A DNA stretch of 64,000 nucleotides from CAZMNY01 sp964635375 (GTDB lineage: Bacteria > Planctomycetota > Planctomycetia > Pirellulales > Pirellulaceae). The notes beneath the pieces are model-generated. The model saw only the letters and a program-made list of their open reading frames with translations, was not told the origin of the DNA and ran no database searches. Both the position numbers and the translations under genes were made by a program. Each line of letters starts with the position of its first letter. Within the stretch, counting starts at the first letter, position 1. Shown piece by piece: positions 51,881 to 61,600 of the stretch. Location of the stretch: the NCBI GenBank assembly GCA_964635375.1, contig CAZWOU010000002.1:1-64000 (forward strand). Direction: 5' to 3'.

Positions 51881-53125
51881 TCAGTTTGTAGCTGGTTCTT
51901 TCTTTTCCTGCTGGCCGTTTTTTGCTTTGATCGCTTGACGGCGCAACCCACGTTCAGCTGCCCGCTGCAACGCGTGCGCTTCTGGGTTGTCGGGGTCTCG
52001 TTCCAAGACGGATTTGGCGGCCCTCGCGGCAGCCTTGAAGTCGCTTCGCTTGATCGCTTGAGCGCCGAGCTTCAGCATGGTTTGGGCGTCATTCAGAATC
52101 ACGCGTCCGATTTCACGCAGCCCGCTGGAGCCGACGGTTGGCAATCGCACGCCACCATCTTTGGCAGCCAGCTCAACCAGTTTCGGTAGGAAGCCGAATT
52201 CGGGGCTCTCTGGTTCCGGCTTGACCTTCCAGCTGAGATGCTGCTCGCCGCTCGGGCCGTCTACGGTCATCGTGATTGTCTGCTCGGCATCGCGGTTCTT
52301 GAGCATGCCGATGACGACGGAGTCGCGATCCATGCGAAGCGGTGGGAAGGTCTCGGGGTACACGGCCAACACCGTCTTATCGAGCGTGACTTTCGTTGGC
52401 CACAGCACGGCTCTCTGAACGGCGGCGGCGAGCGAGCCGCCGGCGCGGATCGCGACGTCGGACCCTTCGGCGTCGAGCAGAAGGTTGCCGCCAGAATGAT
52501 TTGCCCAAGCGGCGAGCAGTTCCACGTTGCGTTGAGGTCCAATCGCGAAGCCTGAAACTGACGTTCGGGTTTTACGCAGTTGGGCCAAGACATCGCTCAT
52601 CTCAGCCACGTTGACGAAATTCGCGCGGCTGACGCCATCACCGATATAGACAATGCTGCGGGCCGCGCCGTCGCGACCCTTCTCCAGCGCCGACGCGGCC
52701 GCGAGCAGTCCGCCGGGGACGTCCGTTGAACCGAGCGGCGTCCGTTTCTTGAGTTTCTTAATTGCTTCTGCGATTGCGGCGTGGTCTGCGGGGACCAGTT
52801 CCGCGTTCAAGGGGAGGGCCTTCAAGTCGATCGCAAACAACTGCACTCGATCCGTACTTCGAAGACCCTCGAGCAGTCGCTCCAGGCAGCTGAGGCTATC
52901 GTCGCGGAACAGTCCAATTTGGCTGGCCGAGGTGTCGAATAGAATCACCACATCTGCCTTCTCGACAGGCGCCGCGATTACCTTGGGAGCCAAGCTGAGC
53001 GCGAAGTAGATTTCGCCGGTCGACTTCTTGTACGTGGCCATCCTCGCGGCGATTTTTTCGACTTGGCCAGACGCGGTCGTGGCGACGAGTCCCAACATTA
53101 TTGCGACGGCATACGACGTATTCAC
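51881..53125 (-). CDS. Secreted von Willebrand factor A domain protein
   Basis: A signal peptide (MNTSYAVAIMLGLVATTAS) is followed by a VWA domain with the metal-binding motif ILFDTSASQIG (DxSxS), then TPLGSTDVPGGLLAAASAL and SIVYIGDGVSRANFV, the other MIDAS loops. After a beta-rich middle (RVILNDAQTMLKLGAQAI) the C-terminus carries a TPR-like helix pair (DFKAAARAAKSVLERDPDNP) and a lysine-rich tail. It is 414 residues long. Planctomycetes encode many such exported VWA proteins; the partner and function are unknown. Confidence 0.88.
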   Translation of the reverse strand: MNTSYAVAIMLGLVATTASGQVEKIAARMATYKKSTGEIYFALSLAPKVIAAPVEKADVVILFDTSASQIGLFRDDSLSCLERLLEGLRSTDRVQLFAIDLKALPLNAELVPADHAAIAEAIKKLKKRTPLGSTDVPGGLLAAASALEKGRDGAARSIVYIGDGVSRANFVNVAEMSDVLAQLRKTRTSVSGFAIGPQRNVELLAAWANHSGGNLLLDAEGSDVAIRAGGSLAAAVQRAVLWPTKVTLDKTVLAVYPETFPPLRMDRDSVVIGMLKNRDAEQTITMTVDGPSGEQHLSWKVKPEPESPEFGFLPKLVELAAKDGGVRLPTVGSSGLREIGRVILNDAQTMLKLGAQAIKRSDFKAAARAAKSVLERDPDNPEAHALQRAAERGLRRQAIKAKNGQQEKKEPATN

Positions 53126-53399
53126 TGATCCATCCTCGTTGAGTGGTGCTGGTTGAACACATTCGCGGATCTTCCGTCGCTACTTGGCCAGTCATCGTCC
53201 GACAGACTGGCCCACAAAGTAGAGTCGCATATGCCTAGGCTGGCGTTTTGCGCGGGCGAAGTGGGCCCAATCGGGATCCGCTACCGCAGTATAGCGAAGT
53301 GAAACGCCAGTCCGCCCGAATGGGCTTGGCGGAGGGCGGCGTTTTTCCTCGATCCACGGTTGCCCAATTTGCACAATCGCCACAATCCAGATGGCCGCC

Positions 53400-54965
53400 T
53401 CAGTCGTTATTGGCGAGAGAGGCAAGCCTTGAGCTGAGATCCCGGATTCGAGCGTGGGGAACGGGAGGTCGCGAATTTGGGCCGTGTCCGGCCGGTTGCT
53501 CGCCCGCAGACTCGAACTCGTAGGGGTGGGGGTCGCGATGGAAATCGATCAGACGGCCCTCAAATTCGAGCAGGATTCGTCGGAAGGGGATGTTTCGGCG
53601 AGTGATTTCAAGCGCGATGTCGGAGGCTCGCCACTGAGTCGCAATGACGATCGTCTCCACGTTTCGGTACAACAGAACAGAAGGACATTCGATCGCCTGG
53701 CCCGCGCCTGGTACGTGGGTCCCCACTTTGCTCGCGTCGGAATCGACCACCAAGGGGAATCGTTGCGCGTCGAGTTGGTTCTGGTTGATAAAGGCGGCTG
53801 CCTTGCCGGTTCCGCCCCAAATCGCGACCCGGCCTGGGGAATCGGCGAGCGTGTCGAATTCGCGCGCCAGCCGCCGGCCCGCGTCAACAGCACGAGCTCG
53901 AAACGCCAACGATTGTCGGGCGTGTTCGACTTGTTCGCGACGAGGGCGAAAATCAGCCAAAGCGAAGGCGACTTCGCCATTGTAGGCCGTTTGCGCCAGC
54001 CGCACGTCCGATGCGCAACGGGCCAGCATCCGCTCGAGCGATTGGGTCGTGAAATGAGAATTGTGCTCGTAGAAGAAGTCGGCTGTCCGGCCTGAATTCA
54101 GGGCGCCGTCGACACAAGGGACTTCGATCAGCAAGGTCGTATCGATGTTGTGCCAACTGACCGCGAAGGCCAGCTGTTGAATGAAGCCCAGTGGGTTGAG
54201 CAAGTGCTCGAGCACATGGCGGCTGATGATGATGTCGGGCTTGAGCTCGGCCAAGTGGGCGGACGGGTTGAACAATTCAGCGCGGACCTCGATCTTCCCG
54301 TTTTGGTTCTCTATCGTCGAGTTCGGATCAAAGCCGACAAACCGACCCTTCGGGTAGGCGGCGGCGAGCGAACTCAGCAGACTTCCGTCTCCACAGCCGA
54401 TCTCAATGACGGTCGCTTCGGCAGCCAGTTGTTTCAGTATCAACTGTTTGACTGAATCAATGTGTTTTGACCAAATGGCGCCCCGGTTGTACATCAGGTT
54501 GGGTTTGTCGGAATACGGAACGTTGGAATACTCGAATTTGGCGTTGTAAATGTGGCCACAATCGACGCAACGAACGAATTGGTGCGGCAGGCGCGGCATC
54601 GCGTGAGCTTGCTCTTTCGATTTGGGCCAAGCCAGCGTCATGAGCGGTTGATCGCCGCCGGCGAAGAAGTCGACCGCCACATGGTGTCCACAGGCGGGGC
54701 ATGTGCTCTCAATCACGTCGCCTGAGGCGGGCGGATTAGGGGCCGGTTCGGATCGAGATTCGTCGAGGGCGGCGCAGGGATCGATGAGTTGAGTTTCGAA
54801 GTTCGCCGGGGTGGCTGGAAAGATTGCATGTTGGTTCGCCGCTCGGTTTGGCCACGGTCTAGTTGATCGTCGGAATCGAGAAAGGGCCGCTTCCGAATTA
54901 TCGGGATTAAGCGGTTTGCGCGAGTCTTTCCCTCTGGGAACCATCGGCGCCCACGGCGGATTCAA
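53400..54965 (-). CDS. SAM-dependent C-methyltransferase-like protein
   Basis: The N-terminal part has a zinc-ribbon pair, CPACGHHV and CVDCGHIY, as in the putative zinc-binding domain of NDP-sugar C-methyltransferases. The methyltransferase core has VIEIGCGDGSLLSSLAAAYP, the SAM-binding loop, and ISRHVLEHLLNPLGFIQQLA. The C-terminal Rossmann-like part (VAIWGGTGKAAAFINQNQ, CPSVLLYRNVETIVIA) matches the C-methyltransferase C-terminal domain (PF08484). At 521 residues it has about 80 extra N-terminal residues, so a start after 54965 is likely. Probably modifies a nucleotide sugar for surface glycans; no neighbour confirms this. Confidence 0.85.
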   Translation of the reverse strand: MNPPWAPMVPRGKDSRKPLNPDNSEAALSRFRRSTRPWPNRAANQHAIFPATPANFETQLIDPCAALDESRSEPAPNPPASGDVIESTCPACGHHVAVDFFAGGDQPLMTLAWPKSKEQAHAMPRLPHQFVRCVDCGHIYNAKFEYSNVPYSDKPNLMYNRGAIWSKHIDSVKQLILKQLAAEATVIEIGCGDGSLLSSLAAAYPKGRFVGFDPNSTIENQNGKIEVRAELFNPSAHLAELKPDIIISRHVLEHLLNPLGFIQQLAFAVSWHNIDTTLLIEVPCVDGALNSGRTADFFYEHNSHFTTQSLERMLARCASDVRLAQTAYNGEVAFALADFRPRREQVEHARQSLAFRARAVDAGRRLAREFDTLADSPGRVAIWGGTGKAAAFINQNQLDAQRFPLVVDSDASKVGTHVPGAGQAIECPSVLLYRNVETIVIATQWRASDIALEITRRNIPFRRILLEFEGRLIDFHRDPHPYEFESAGEQPAGHGPNSRPPVPHARIRDLSSRLASLANND

Positions 54966-55241
54966 TCGACCAGGATGACGCGATCCGGCCTCTTGCTCTC
55001 AGAAACGCTCGCTGCAACCGGCAGGACCGCGCAATTCTGCCACATTTGCCAGAGTTTTTTGACCTCGTCTGCGATTCGTAACCTAGTTGCCATTCAGGGG
55101 TTACCCAGTCTCGTCGCCGTCCAGATGAGCCTGCGGACCGATTTTGTCAGGCGGTCGCCCGAGTCGGGACCAGACGTGTCATGCGTGTCGCGATAACTGA
55201 AAACAGAGAGAAAATCATCACCGCAAATTGGAGAATGACCC

Positions 55242-55568
55242 ATGGCAAAGTTCTATGTTCAATCCGGCCCCGTGCGTTTGGTCCTGGATGCTGCGTCCCA
55301 ATTGGAGGCGGCTATCAAGGCTTTTCAGTGGACCTGTGATCGCCAAGCGACGATCGATTCTGAGTGTCCCATCGAGCATCTGGAACAGGCGGAACTGCGG
55401 GGTTGGCAGTTGCACGAGTACGTGCAAGTTAGCGAACGAGGCTTCCAGCGAGGTGATAGTGCCGAATTCGATACGCTGCTGGTCGTTGCGGCTTGGCAGG
55501 AGGACTGGGAGCGCCGCTCACTCGCCCAAGATGAGATCCTGTTCGAAGAGTCTATTTCCGGCGGATAG
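55242..55568 (+). CDS. Hypothetical protein, 108 aa
   Basis: MAKFYVQSGPVRLVLDAASQ starts a compact alpha/beta protein: a strand, then a helix (LEAAIKAFQWTCDRQ) and acidic C-terminal segments (DEILFEESISGG). It is soluble, without signal or helices. It starts 240 bp downstream of the divergent methyltransferase gene and ends 51 bp before a convergent membrane gene. A ribosome site GAGAAT is weak. Family unknown; similar short proteins with an FYVQSG start appear to be planctomycete-specific, from memory only. Confidence 0.7.
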   Translation: MAKFYVQSGPVRLVLDAASQLEAAIKAFQWTCDRQATIDSECPIEHLEQAELRGWQLHEYVQVSERGFQRGDSAEFDTLLVVAAWQEDWERRSLAQDEILFEESISGG

Positions 55569-55619
55569 CCCGAATCGTCCACTTGATATTGCTTCTGGCG
55601 AAGCTGGCGCTGGCGAGTC

Positions 55620-56183
55620 CTACTGGAAGAAGACGACGAGCACCATGATCACGATCGCGATGCCGAAGCCGGCCGCGATGGCGGCGCCAATCGGCGTCTT
55701 AAAGAACGACTGGATGCCTACTAACATCGAACGCTCGACACCAAACTCGAACTGGTAGCCATTCTCCGTCACCACGCCATCCCGGATCTGCACTTCGGCA
55801 ATTGTGTCTGACACCGCGACGTCGACATCTTCCAAACGAATTCGCGACACATCCGCCACACTCAGCGAATTTGCGACTTGCCATGTCAAGCCGCCGACGG
55901 CCGATGTATTGGGTTTCTGGCCTAGAGAAATCTGCCCGCCATCGATCAAGGCGACGATGAGTTGGTAGTCGGGAAGAACGCTCTTCGGGTCGGCCAATGG
56001 CACCTTGATGTCTTGAGGCTCATTATCCGCATCGAGCACGGTGACGGTGACGCTGGCTAGCGCCGAACTTCGTGTTGCGGCAATTCCGAGACACGCCAGC
56101 ACCGAGGCGGCGATGACGCCGAGACAAGCCCATCCGATGATCCGCCACGGCGAGGCGACTGCCGCTGATTTCGCTTCATTCAT
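55620..56183 (-). CDS. Small two-helix membrane protein of unknown function
   Basis: From ATG 56183 the 187-residue protein begins MNEAKSAAVASPWRIIGWAC with a first hydrophobic helix (LGVIAASVLACLGIAA). A roughly 120-residue beta-rich external domain (SVTVTVLDADNEPQDIKVPL) follows, then a C-terminal helix (GAAIAAGFGIAIVIMVLVVF). Both ends are therefore in the cytoplasm with the domain outside, if the topology follows charge. No family recognised. The next gene on this strand is the FHA protein, 193 bp away. Confidence 0.7.
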   Translation of the reverse strand: MNEAKSAAVASPWRIIGWACLGVIAASVLACLGIAATRSSALASVTVTVLDADNEPQDIKVPLADPKSVLPDYQLIVALIDGGQISLGQKPNTSAVGGLTWQVANSLSVADVSRIRLEDVDVAVSDTIAEVQIRDGVVTENGYQFEFGVERSMLVGIQSFFKTPIGAAIAAGFGIAIVIMVLVVFFQ

Positions 56184-56375
56184 TTTACTGAAACACTCCA
56201 ACCTTGTTCGCGGTCCAACTAATAAGACAACTGCAACCCTGTTGTCTCGCGCGGCATTGGAAGCTATTCCAGTTGCTACAGACCTATTCTGAATTCTAGC
56301 TCCCGATTGGCCAGTCAGTCCACATGGCGCCAGCGGGCGGCTGGGAGCAATCGAAGTGAATTCGCGACGAGCAGA

Positions 56376-57110
56376 TTACTGATTCGGCTTGAAGATCTTC
56401 GTCAGCATGTCTTCAGCCGCCTCGGTGGGGTTCGCGCCCTCGACTAAGGCAGGCCTGTTGGCGGCGGGGAGTTTTCCCGGTTTGGCATGCTTGTGACGTT
56501 TGGTCTTTGCCTGGCTGGCAGTGCGAGCCTTTTCGTCGTCCTGACGCTTGATTTCAGCGTCAATTTTTGCCCGGTTGATCGCTTGCAATTCGGCGGTGTC
56601 GTAGCGGAGTTCATCCGGATTGGTCAAGCGATGTTTGCGAGCTTCCGCATCCTCGCGATTCAACATGTCCGTGATGTCGCCATCCATCTTTTCGACATCT
56701 TCGGGCGGAGTGGTGTTCAGGCGGACCGGCGTTCCTCGCCATCGATTGCTATCCGTCTCTGAGTCGCCCTCCGGTTGCGTCTCGTCGTCAGCTGGCGGGC
56801 CAGTGATCAGTACTTCGAATTCGAGAGAGCCGACTCGTAGCAGATCCCCATCGACGAGATCACGGGAACCATTGATAGCGCAGTCGTTGACAAACACGCC
56901 AGTCTCACTGTTTAGATCGTGGACGCCAACGCGTCCGTCGTCGATCATGATTGCGCAGTGTCGCGGACTGACATTCTTACTAGGGCAGCGCATATTGCAG
57001 CTGGCGTCACTGCCCATGAAGTACATGTTGCGCGTGATGGGTACTTCCTCGGCGCGGTGACCGTTTGCTTTCTGAAACTGACCTTGCATCATGCGAAGCT
57101 TGACTTTCAT
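56376..57110 (-). CDS. FHA-domain protein
   Basis: The FHA domain at about residues 15-95 has VPITRNMYFMGSDASCNMRC, VSPRHCAIMIDDGRVGVHDL and NSETGVFVNDCAI, a phosphothreonine-binding fold. The remaining roughly 150 residues are charged and disordered (DEKARTASQAKTKRHKHAKP) with a short hydrophobic-acidic end (EAAEDMLTKIFKPNQ). I chose ATG 57110 because AGGAG stands 8 bp before it; the frame extends to 57191. It is unlinked to any kinase gene here, so it is a free-standing reader of a phosphorylated partner. Confidence 0.88.
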   Translation of the reverse strand: MKVKLRMMQGQFQKANGHRAEEVPITRNMYFMGSDASCNMRCPSKNVSPRHCAIMIDDGRVGVHDLNSETGVFVNDCAINGSRDLVDGDLLRVGSLEFEVLITGPPADDETQPEGDSETDSNRWRGTPVRLNTTPPEDVEKMDGDITDMLNREDAEARKHRLTNPDELRYDTAELQAINRAKIDAEIKRQDDEKARTASQAKTKRHKHAKPGKLPAANRPALVEGANPTEAAEDMLTKIFKPNQ

Positions 57111-57404
57111 TCGACCGTGCTCCTGTTTCATTCGTCTCTCGCGATTCCCGCCGAACAGTGAATAGAATGATGCCGATGCGTGTCCGAGCAAGGTCAGGAT
57201 GAAAGGAAAGGAGTGTCAGAAAGCCGCACTAAACTACATGATTTGGGGCACTCTCCAATGCCGTTTATGGCCTTTCAGGATAATAGTCCATTGTAGGACT
57301 CTGGCCCCCACTAGAAAAGGATCGCTCTAAAAAGGCCTCGAAATCGTTGAGACGGCAGAAACTGGGGGTAGTAGGCGCGCCGGATGCTGAGTTGGGAAAA
57401 GGGG

Positions 57405-57779
57405 CTATGGCTGATAAAGTGCGCAAACGGCGCCCGCAGGGTCTTCGACGACCGCTATCTGGGCCTCGCCAATGGACCTTGGTCCCTGAATCACTTGTCC
57501 GCCAAGGGCTTTGCAGGCCGCGATACTCGCCCCAAGATCCTCGACGGTGATGTAGATCAACCAGCATGCTGGCAGTCCCGAGTTCTCGCCCCTGGAATGA
57601 CAGATGCCCGCGACAGGTGTCCCGTCCGCAGGGGACATGCAGTAGTCGGCATAGTCGCCCATCTCGACGGGCGAGGACTTCCAACCAGCAACGGCTTCAT
57701 AGAAATCTCGAACTCCATCCGCGTCCTCGATCGTAAGGTCCATCCAGCCGATAGAGCCCGGTTTCGGTTTTTCTGTCAT
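57405..57779 (-). CDS. VOC-superfamily (glyoxalase-like) protein
   Basis: The 124-residue protein reads GSIGWMDLTIEDADGVRDFY, EMGDYADYCMSPADGTPVAG and CWLIYITVEDLGASIAACKA, with VIQGPRSIGEAQIAVVEDPA at the end. This is the paired beta-alpha-beta-beta-beta fold of the vicinal oxygen chelate family, as in DUF-type glyoxalase/bleomycin-resistance proteins. The substrate is unknown. It lies just before the ClbS-like gene on the same strand. Confidence 0.9.
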   Translation of the reverse strand: MTEKPKPGSIGWMDLTIEDADGVRDFYEAVAGWKSSPVEMGDYADYCMSPADGTPVAGICHSRGENSGLPACWLIYITVEDLGASIAACKALGGQVIQGPRSIGEAQIAVVEDPAGAVCALYQP

Positions 57780-57848
57780 CTGTGGTTACACCCTCTGGTC
57801 TAAGTTCTGTGGTCTCTGGCAGAACGCCATCGAGCCGCCTTGCGATTC

Positions 57849-58367
57849 TTACCTCTTCGCCATTTGGTCCGCCTTCAGCCATCGGCGAATTTTCTTTCTA
57901 GCCCAGCGATAGTGGCTGGCCGTGTTGGCTCGGAAGTAATCGCTAAGCGTCCAACTCTTTCCGGTCCAGGTTGCGTATCCGATCGTGGTCAGCTCTTCGT
58001 CATCGGTTTTTGCAATCGCTTTGAGTGAGCGTTGGTGGGCCGCCAGCAGCTCTGCTCGTACGGTCGAAAGAGACTTGCGTCGGTGGCGTCGTAGTATTGC
58101 ATCGTTGAGAGCTCGAATCTCTCCCCAGTTGAAGCCGGGGGCCGGCAGTTCGACCTCTTCGGATCGCCGTCCGGCCTCCCACCAATCGACTCCGCGGTTC
58201 TCCCAGTCGAACAGGTGGGTGAGCACATCCTTGATCGACCAATCGGCGTCGTTGCGGCCTCGCCGAGTCAGTTGGCGGTCGCTGGCTTCATCCAGGGATT
58301 CCATCAATCGATCCCATTCGTCCATCAGTTCGGCCAGCAACGCCTTCTTCGTCAGTCGTTTTCCCAT
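57849..58367 (-). CDS. ClbS/DfsB-family four-helix protein
   Basis: MGKRLTKKALLAELMDEWDR begins a helical protein with RNDADWSIKDVLTHLFDWEN, the ClbS/DfsB (DUF1706) signature, and TASHYRWARKKIRRWLK at the end. ClbS in colibactin producers hydrolyses cyclopropane warheads; most relatives have unknown roles, some in stress protection. ATG 58367 gives family length (172 aa); the frame starts at 58391. An assembly gap begins 14 bp beyond that. Confidence 0.85.
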   Translation of the reverse strand: MGKRLTKKALLAELMDEWDRLMESLDEASDRQLTRRGRNDADWSIKDVLTHLFDWENRGVDWWEAGRRSEEVELPAPGFNWGEIRALNDAILRRHRRKSLSTVRAELLAAHQRSLKAIAKTDDEELTTIGYATWTGKSWTLSDYFRANTASHYRWARKKIRRWLKADQMAKR

Positions 58368-58404
58368 GGGACCCAGGGTCTCCTGGCCCATTGGGCGGTT
58401 TGGC

Positions 58405-58504
58405 NNNNNNNNNNNNNNNNNNNNNNNNNNNNNNNNNNNNNNNNNNNNNNNNNNNNNNNNNNNNNNNNNNNNNNNNNNNNNNNNNNNNNNNNNNNNNNNN
58501 NNNN
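58405..58504. other. Assembly gap (100 N)
   Basis: A 100-N placeholder joins two contigs. Both edges carry GGTTTGGC, so a short repeat may have caused the break. The intergenic space is of unknown length. Confidence 0.99.
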
Positions 58505-58682
58505 GGTTTGGCCAGAGCGAGGTTTCTTACGTGGCTGGATGCCAACACAGCCCTTAATATAGCCCAAACGGTTGGCGAGAAATTTGGCGTCAGGTTTTTT
58601 GCATCGAGCGGCAAAGACAAATACAATCCAACGTTCACACCGACCGCGGCCAATCCGCCCATTTCCTTGACGGACCCACCTC

Positions 58683-61600
58683 ATGCCATTTTCTTTCAAG
58701 CTCGATAGTTTCGCCGCTTTGCTATTCTTCGCTCTTGCTTCGAATTTCGCTGTCGCTGACGGCGATTGGAAGAAGGTCACGGTTCCAACAGTGTGGAAAC
58801 GGCCTCCCGGCGAAATCGAAGGCGCCGGGCGCGGTTTTGCCTGGTACCGCTGCCAAGTCAATATTCCGTCGCACTGGCTTGGCCGCGAGGTCACGGCGAT
58901 TGCCGAGTCGGCCGACGACGCCAGGCAGTACTACCTCAACGGCAAACTGCTCGGCCAATCCGGCAATTTCCCGCCAACCTATCGATCGGGCTTGGGCGAG
59001 ACGATTCGTCTGCGTGTTACGCGAGATCAGATCAAGGCGGGCCTCAACGTGTTTGCTATTCGCTGCTGCCAGCAAGCGGCTCGAGTGAACTTCAATGTGG
59101 CCGCACCCGCGATCGTGTCTGCCGACCAAGGGATTCGGATGCGAGGCGATTGGGAGTTTCAACCGGGTGATCTCAGCGTCAAGTCGGTCGCCGAGGCGGA
59201 TTACGGGCTGAAGCCGTTTGCCAAACTGGAAGCGGCTCAGGCTTTGGAAAAGACGTTCAAGAAGCTGGAAAATGACGAGGGCGCGTTAGCGCCCGCAGAA
59301 GCGCTCGCTCGGATGAAAGTACCTAGCGATCTCGCGGCCGACCTCGCCATCGCCGAGCCGCATGTTCGCCAACCGCTCTCGATCAAGTGGGACGAAAAGG
59401 GGCGGTTGTGGGTGATGCAGTATCTGCAATATCCGACGCCAGCTGGCATCAAGATGGTAAGTCGAGACAAGTACTTGCGCACGGTCTACGACAAGATGCC
59501 ACCGGCGCCCCCAAATCACTTTCGCGGTGCAGACAAAATCACGATTCATGAAGACACGGATGGCGACGGGCAATTTGATTCACACAAGACGTTTGTCGAT
59601 GGACTGAGCCTTGCCTCGTCGTTCGCCATTGGCCGAGGCGGACTGTTCGTACTGAACCCGCCTTACCTGTTGTTCTATCCGGACAAAGACAAAAACGATA
59701 AGCCCGACGGCGATCCGCAGGTCTTGTTGCAAGGATTCGGCATTGAAGACTCGCACTCGATCGCCAATAGCCTGCGATGGGGACCGGATGGTTGGCTCTA
59801 CGCCGCCCAGGGCAGCACTGTGACGGGGGCGATTCGCAAGCCGAGTCAGAAGCCCGAGGAAGCTGTCCATTCGATGGGGCAGTTGATCTGGCGGTATCAC
59901 CCGGAAACAGCCAAGTACGAGATTTTCGCGGAAGGAGGCGGCAACGCTTTCGGCGTCGAAGTTGATGCGAAAGGCCGGATCTATTCAGGGCACAACGGTG
60001 GCGACACGCGTGGATTTCACTATGTCCAGGGCGGGTATTTTCGAAAAGGATTTGGCAAGCACGGTCCGCTCTCCAATCCGTTCGCCTATGGCTACTTTGC
60101 CAACATGGCCCATCATGAAGTGGCTCGTTTCACCCACACGTTCGTGATTTATGACGGCGGATCGCTGCCGTCGTCCTATGTGGGCCGGCTGTTTGGCGTG
60201 GCCCCATTGCAAGGCCACGTTGTCACCAGCGATGTCGCCTTGGACCGGTCGAGTTTCAAGACCAAGGATATCGGGCACGTGCTGACAACGGATGACAAGT
60301 GGTTTCGGCCTGTCGATATTCAAGTTGGTCCCGATGGGGCGATGTACGTCGTTGACCTCTACGAACAACGCATCGATCACTCCAGCCACTACCAGGGACG
60401 CGTGCACCGTGACTCGGGCCGCATCTATCGCATTCGCGCCAAGAACGCTGCTGCGGGCATGAAGCCGTTCGACTTGGCGAAGCTTTCCACTCGTCAACTT
60501 GTCGACCAGCTGAGCAGCGGCAACAAGTGGAGGAGACAAACCGCTCTTCGGCTGCTTGGGGATCGCAAGGATCTGTCGGCCGTCCAACTGCTGCGCAAAC
60601 AGTTGGCCGAACAGACTGGGCAACAGGCGATCGAAACGCTCTGGGCGCTCTATCAGTGCGGCGGTTTTGACAAGGCAGCGGCGGAGGAAAACTTGGAGCA
60701 CGCCGATCCCTACGTGCGGCTTTGGTGTGTGCGGTTGCTCGCTGAGCAGAAGTCGGTTTCGCCTGAGCTATCGCGGCACCTCGCGGAACTCGCCTATCGA
60801 GAACCGCACGTGGAGGTGAGAAGCCAGCTGGCCTGCTCGGCTCGGCGCCTGCCGCCCTCTCAAGGCCTGCCCATTGTTGCGAGCCTGTTGCAACGCTCCG
60901 AGGATGCGGGCGACATTCACATCCCGTTACTTCTCTGGTGGGCGATCGAATCCAATGTCAACCTTGATGGCGAGGCTGTCCTGTCACTGCTGAGCAAAAA
61001 AGAATCGTGGGATCTTCCCATGGTCCGCGAGCACATCTTGGAACGGCTCATGAGACGACTCAGCTCGACCGGTTCGCGACGAGACTTTCTCCTGGCCGCC
61101 AAGCTCTTGGACGCGGCGCCGTCCTCAGACCACGCCAGCCGAGTCGTGAAGGGTTTTGAGAAGGCCTTTGAAGGGCGTGCCGTCGTGGGTTTGCCTGACA
61201 CGCTGACTGCGGCCCTGGCCAAAGCAGGCGGCGGTTCGCTCTCGCTGCAGTTGCGACAAGGCGACGCCGCGGCCTGGAAGAAGGCCGCCTCCCTGATTGG
61301 CGACGAGAAGCAAAAATCGGGACAGCGAGTGGAACTGATCGAAGTTGTCGGGCAGACCAAAATTCCAGGCGGTCGCGACGTGCTCTTGAAGCTGCTCAAG
61401 AGCCGCAACGAATCGGTCCGCCAGGCATCGCTTTACGCTCTACAAAACTACAGCGATCGAGAAATCGGCGCTCGGGTAACGGAGGTTCTTCCAGCCTTTT
61501 CCAAGGACACCTTTGAAGCGGGACTCGCACTGTTATCGAGTCGCCCGGAATGGTCTCTCGAATTGCTCAGCCAGATCGACGGGGGGAAGCTGCTCAAAGA

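Noticed and set aside
53126..53399. Hidden gene between the VWA and methyltransferase genes
   Set aside because: Short frames here lack ribosome sites and hydrophobic or domain-like sequence; nothing supports a gene.
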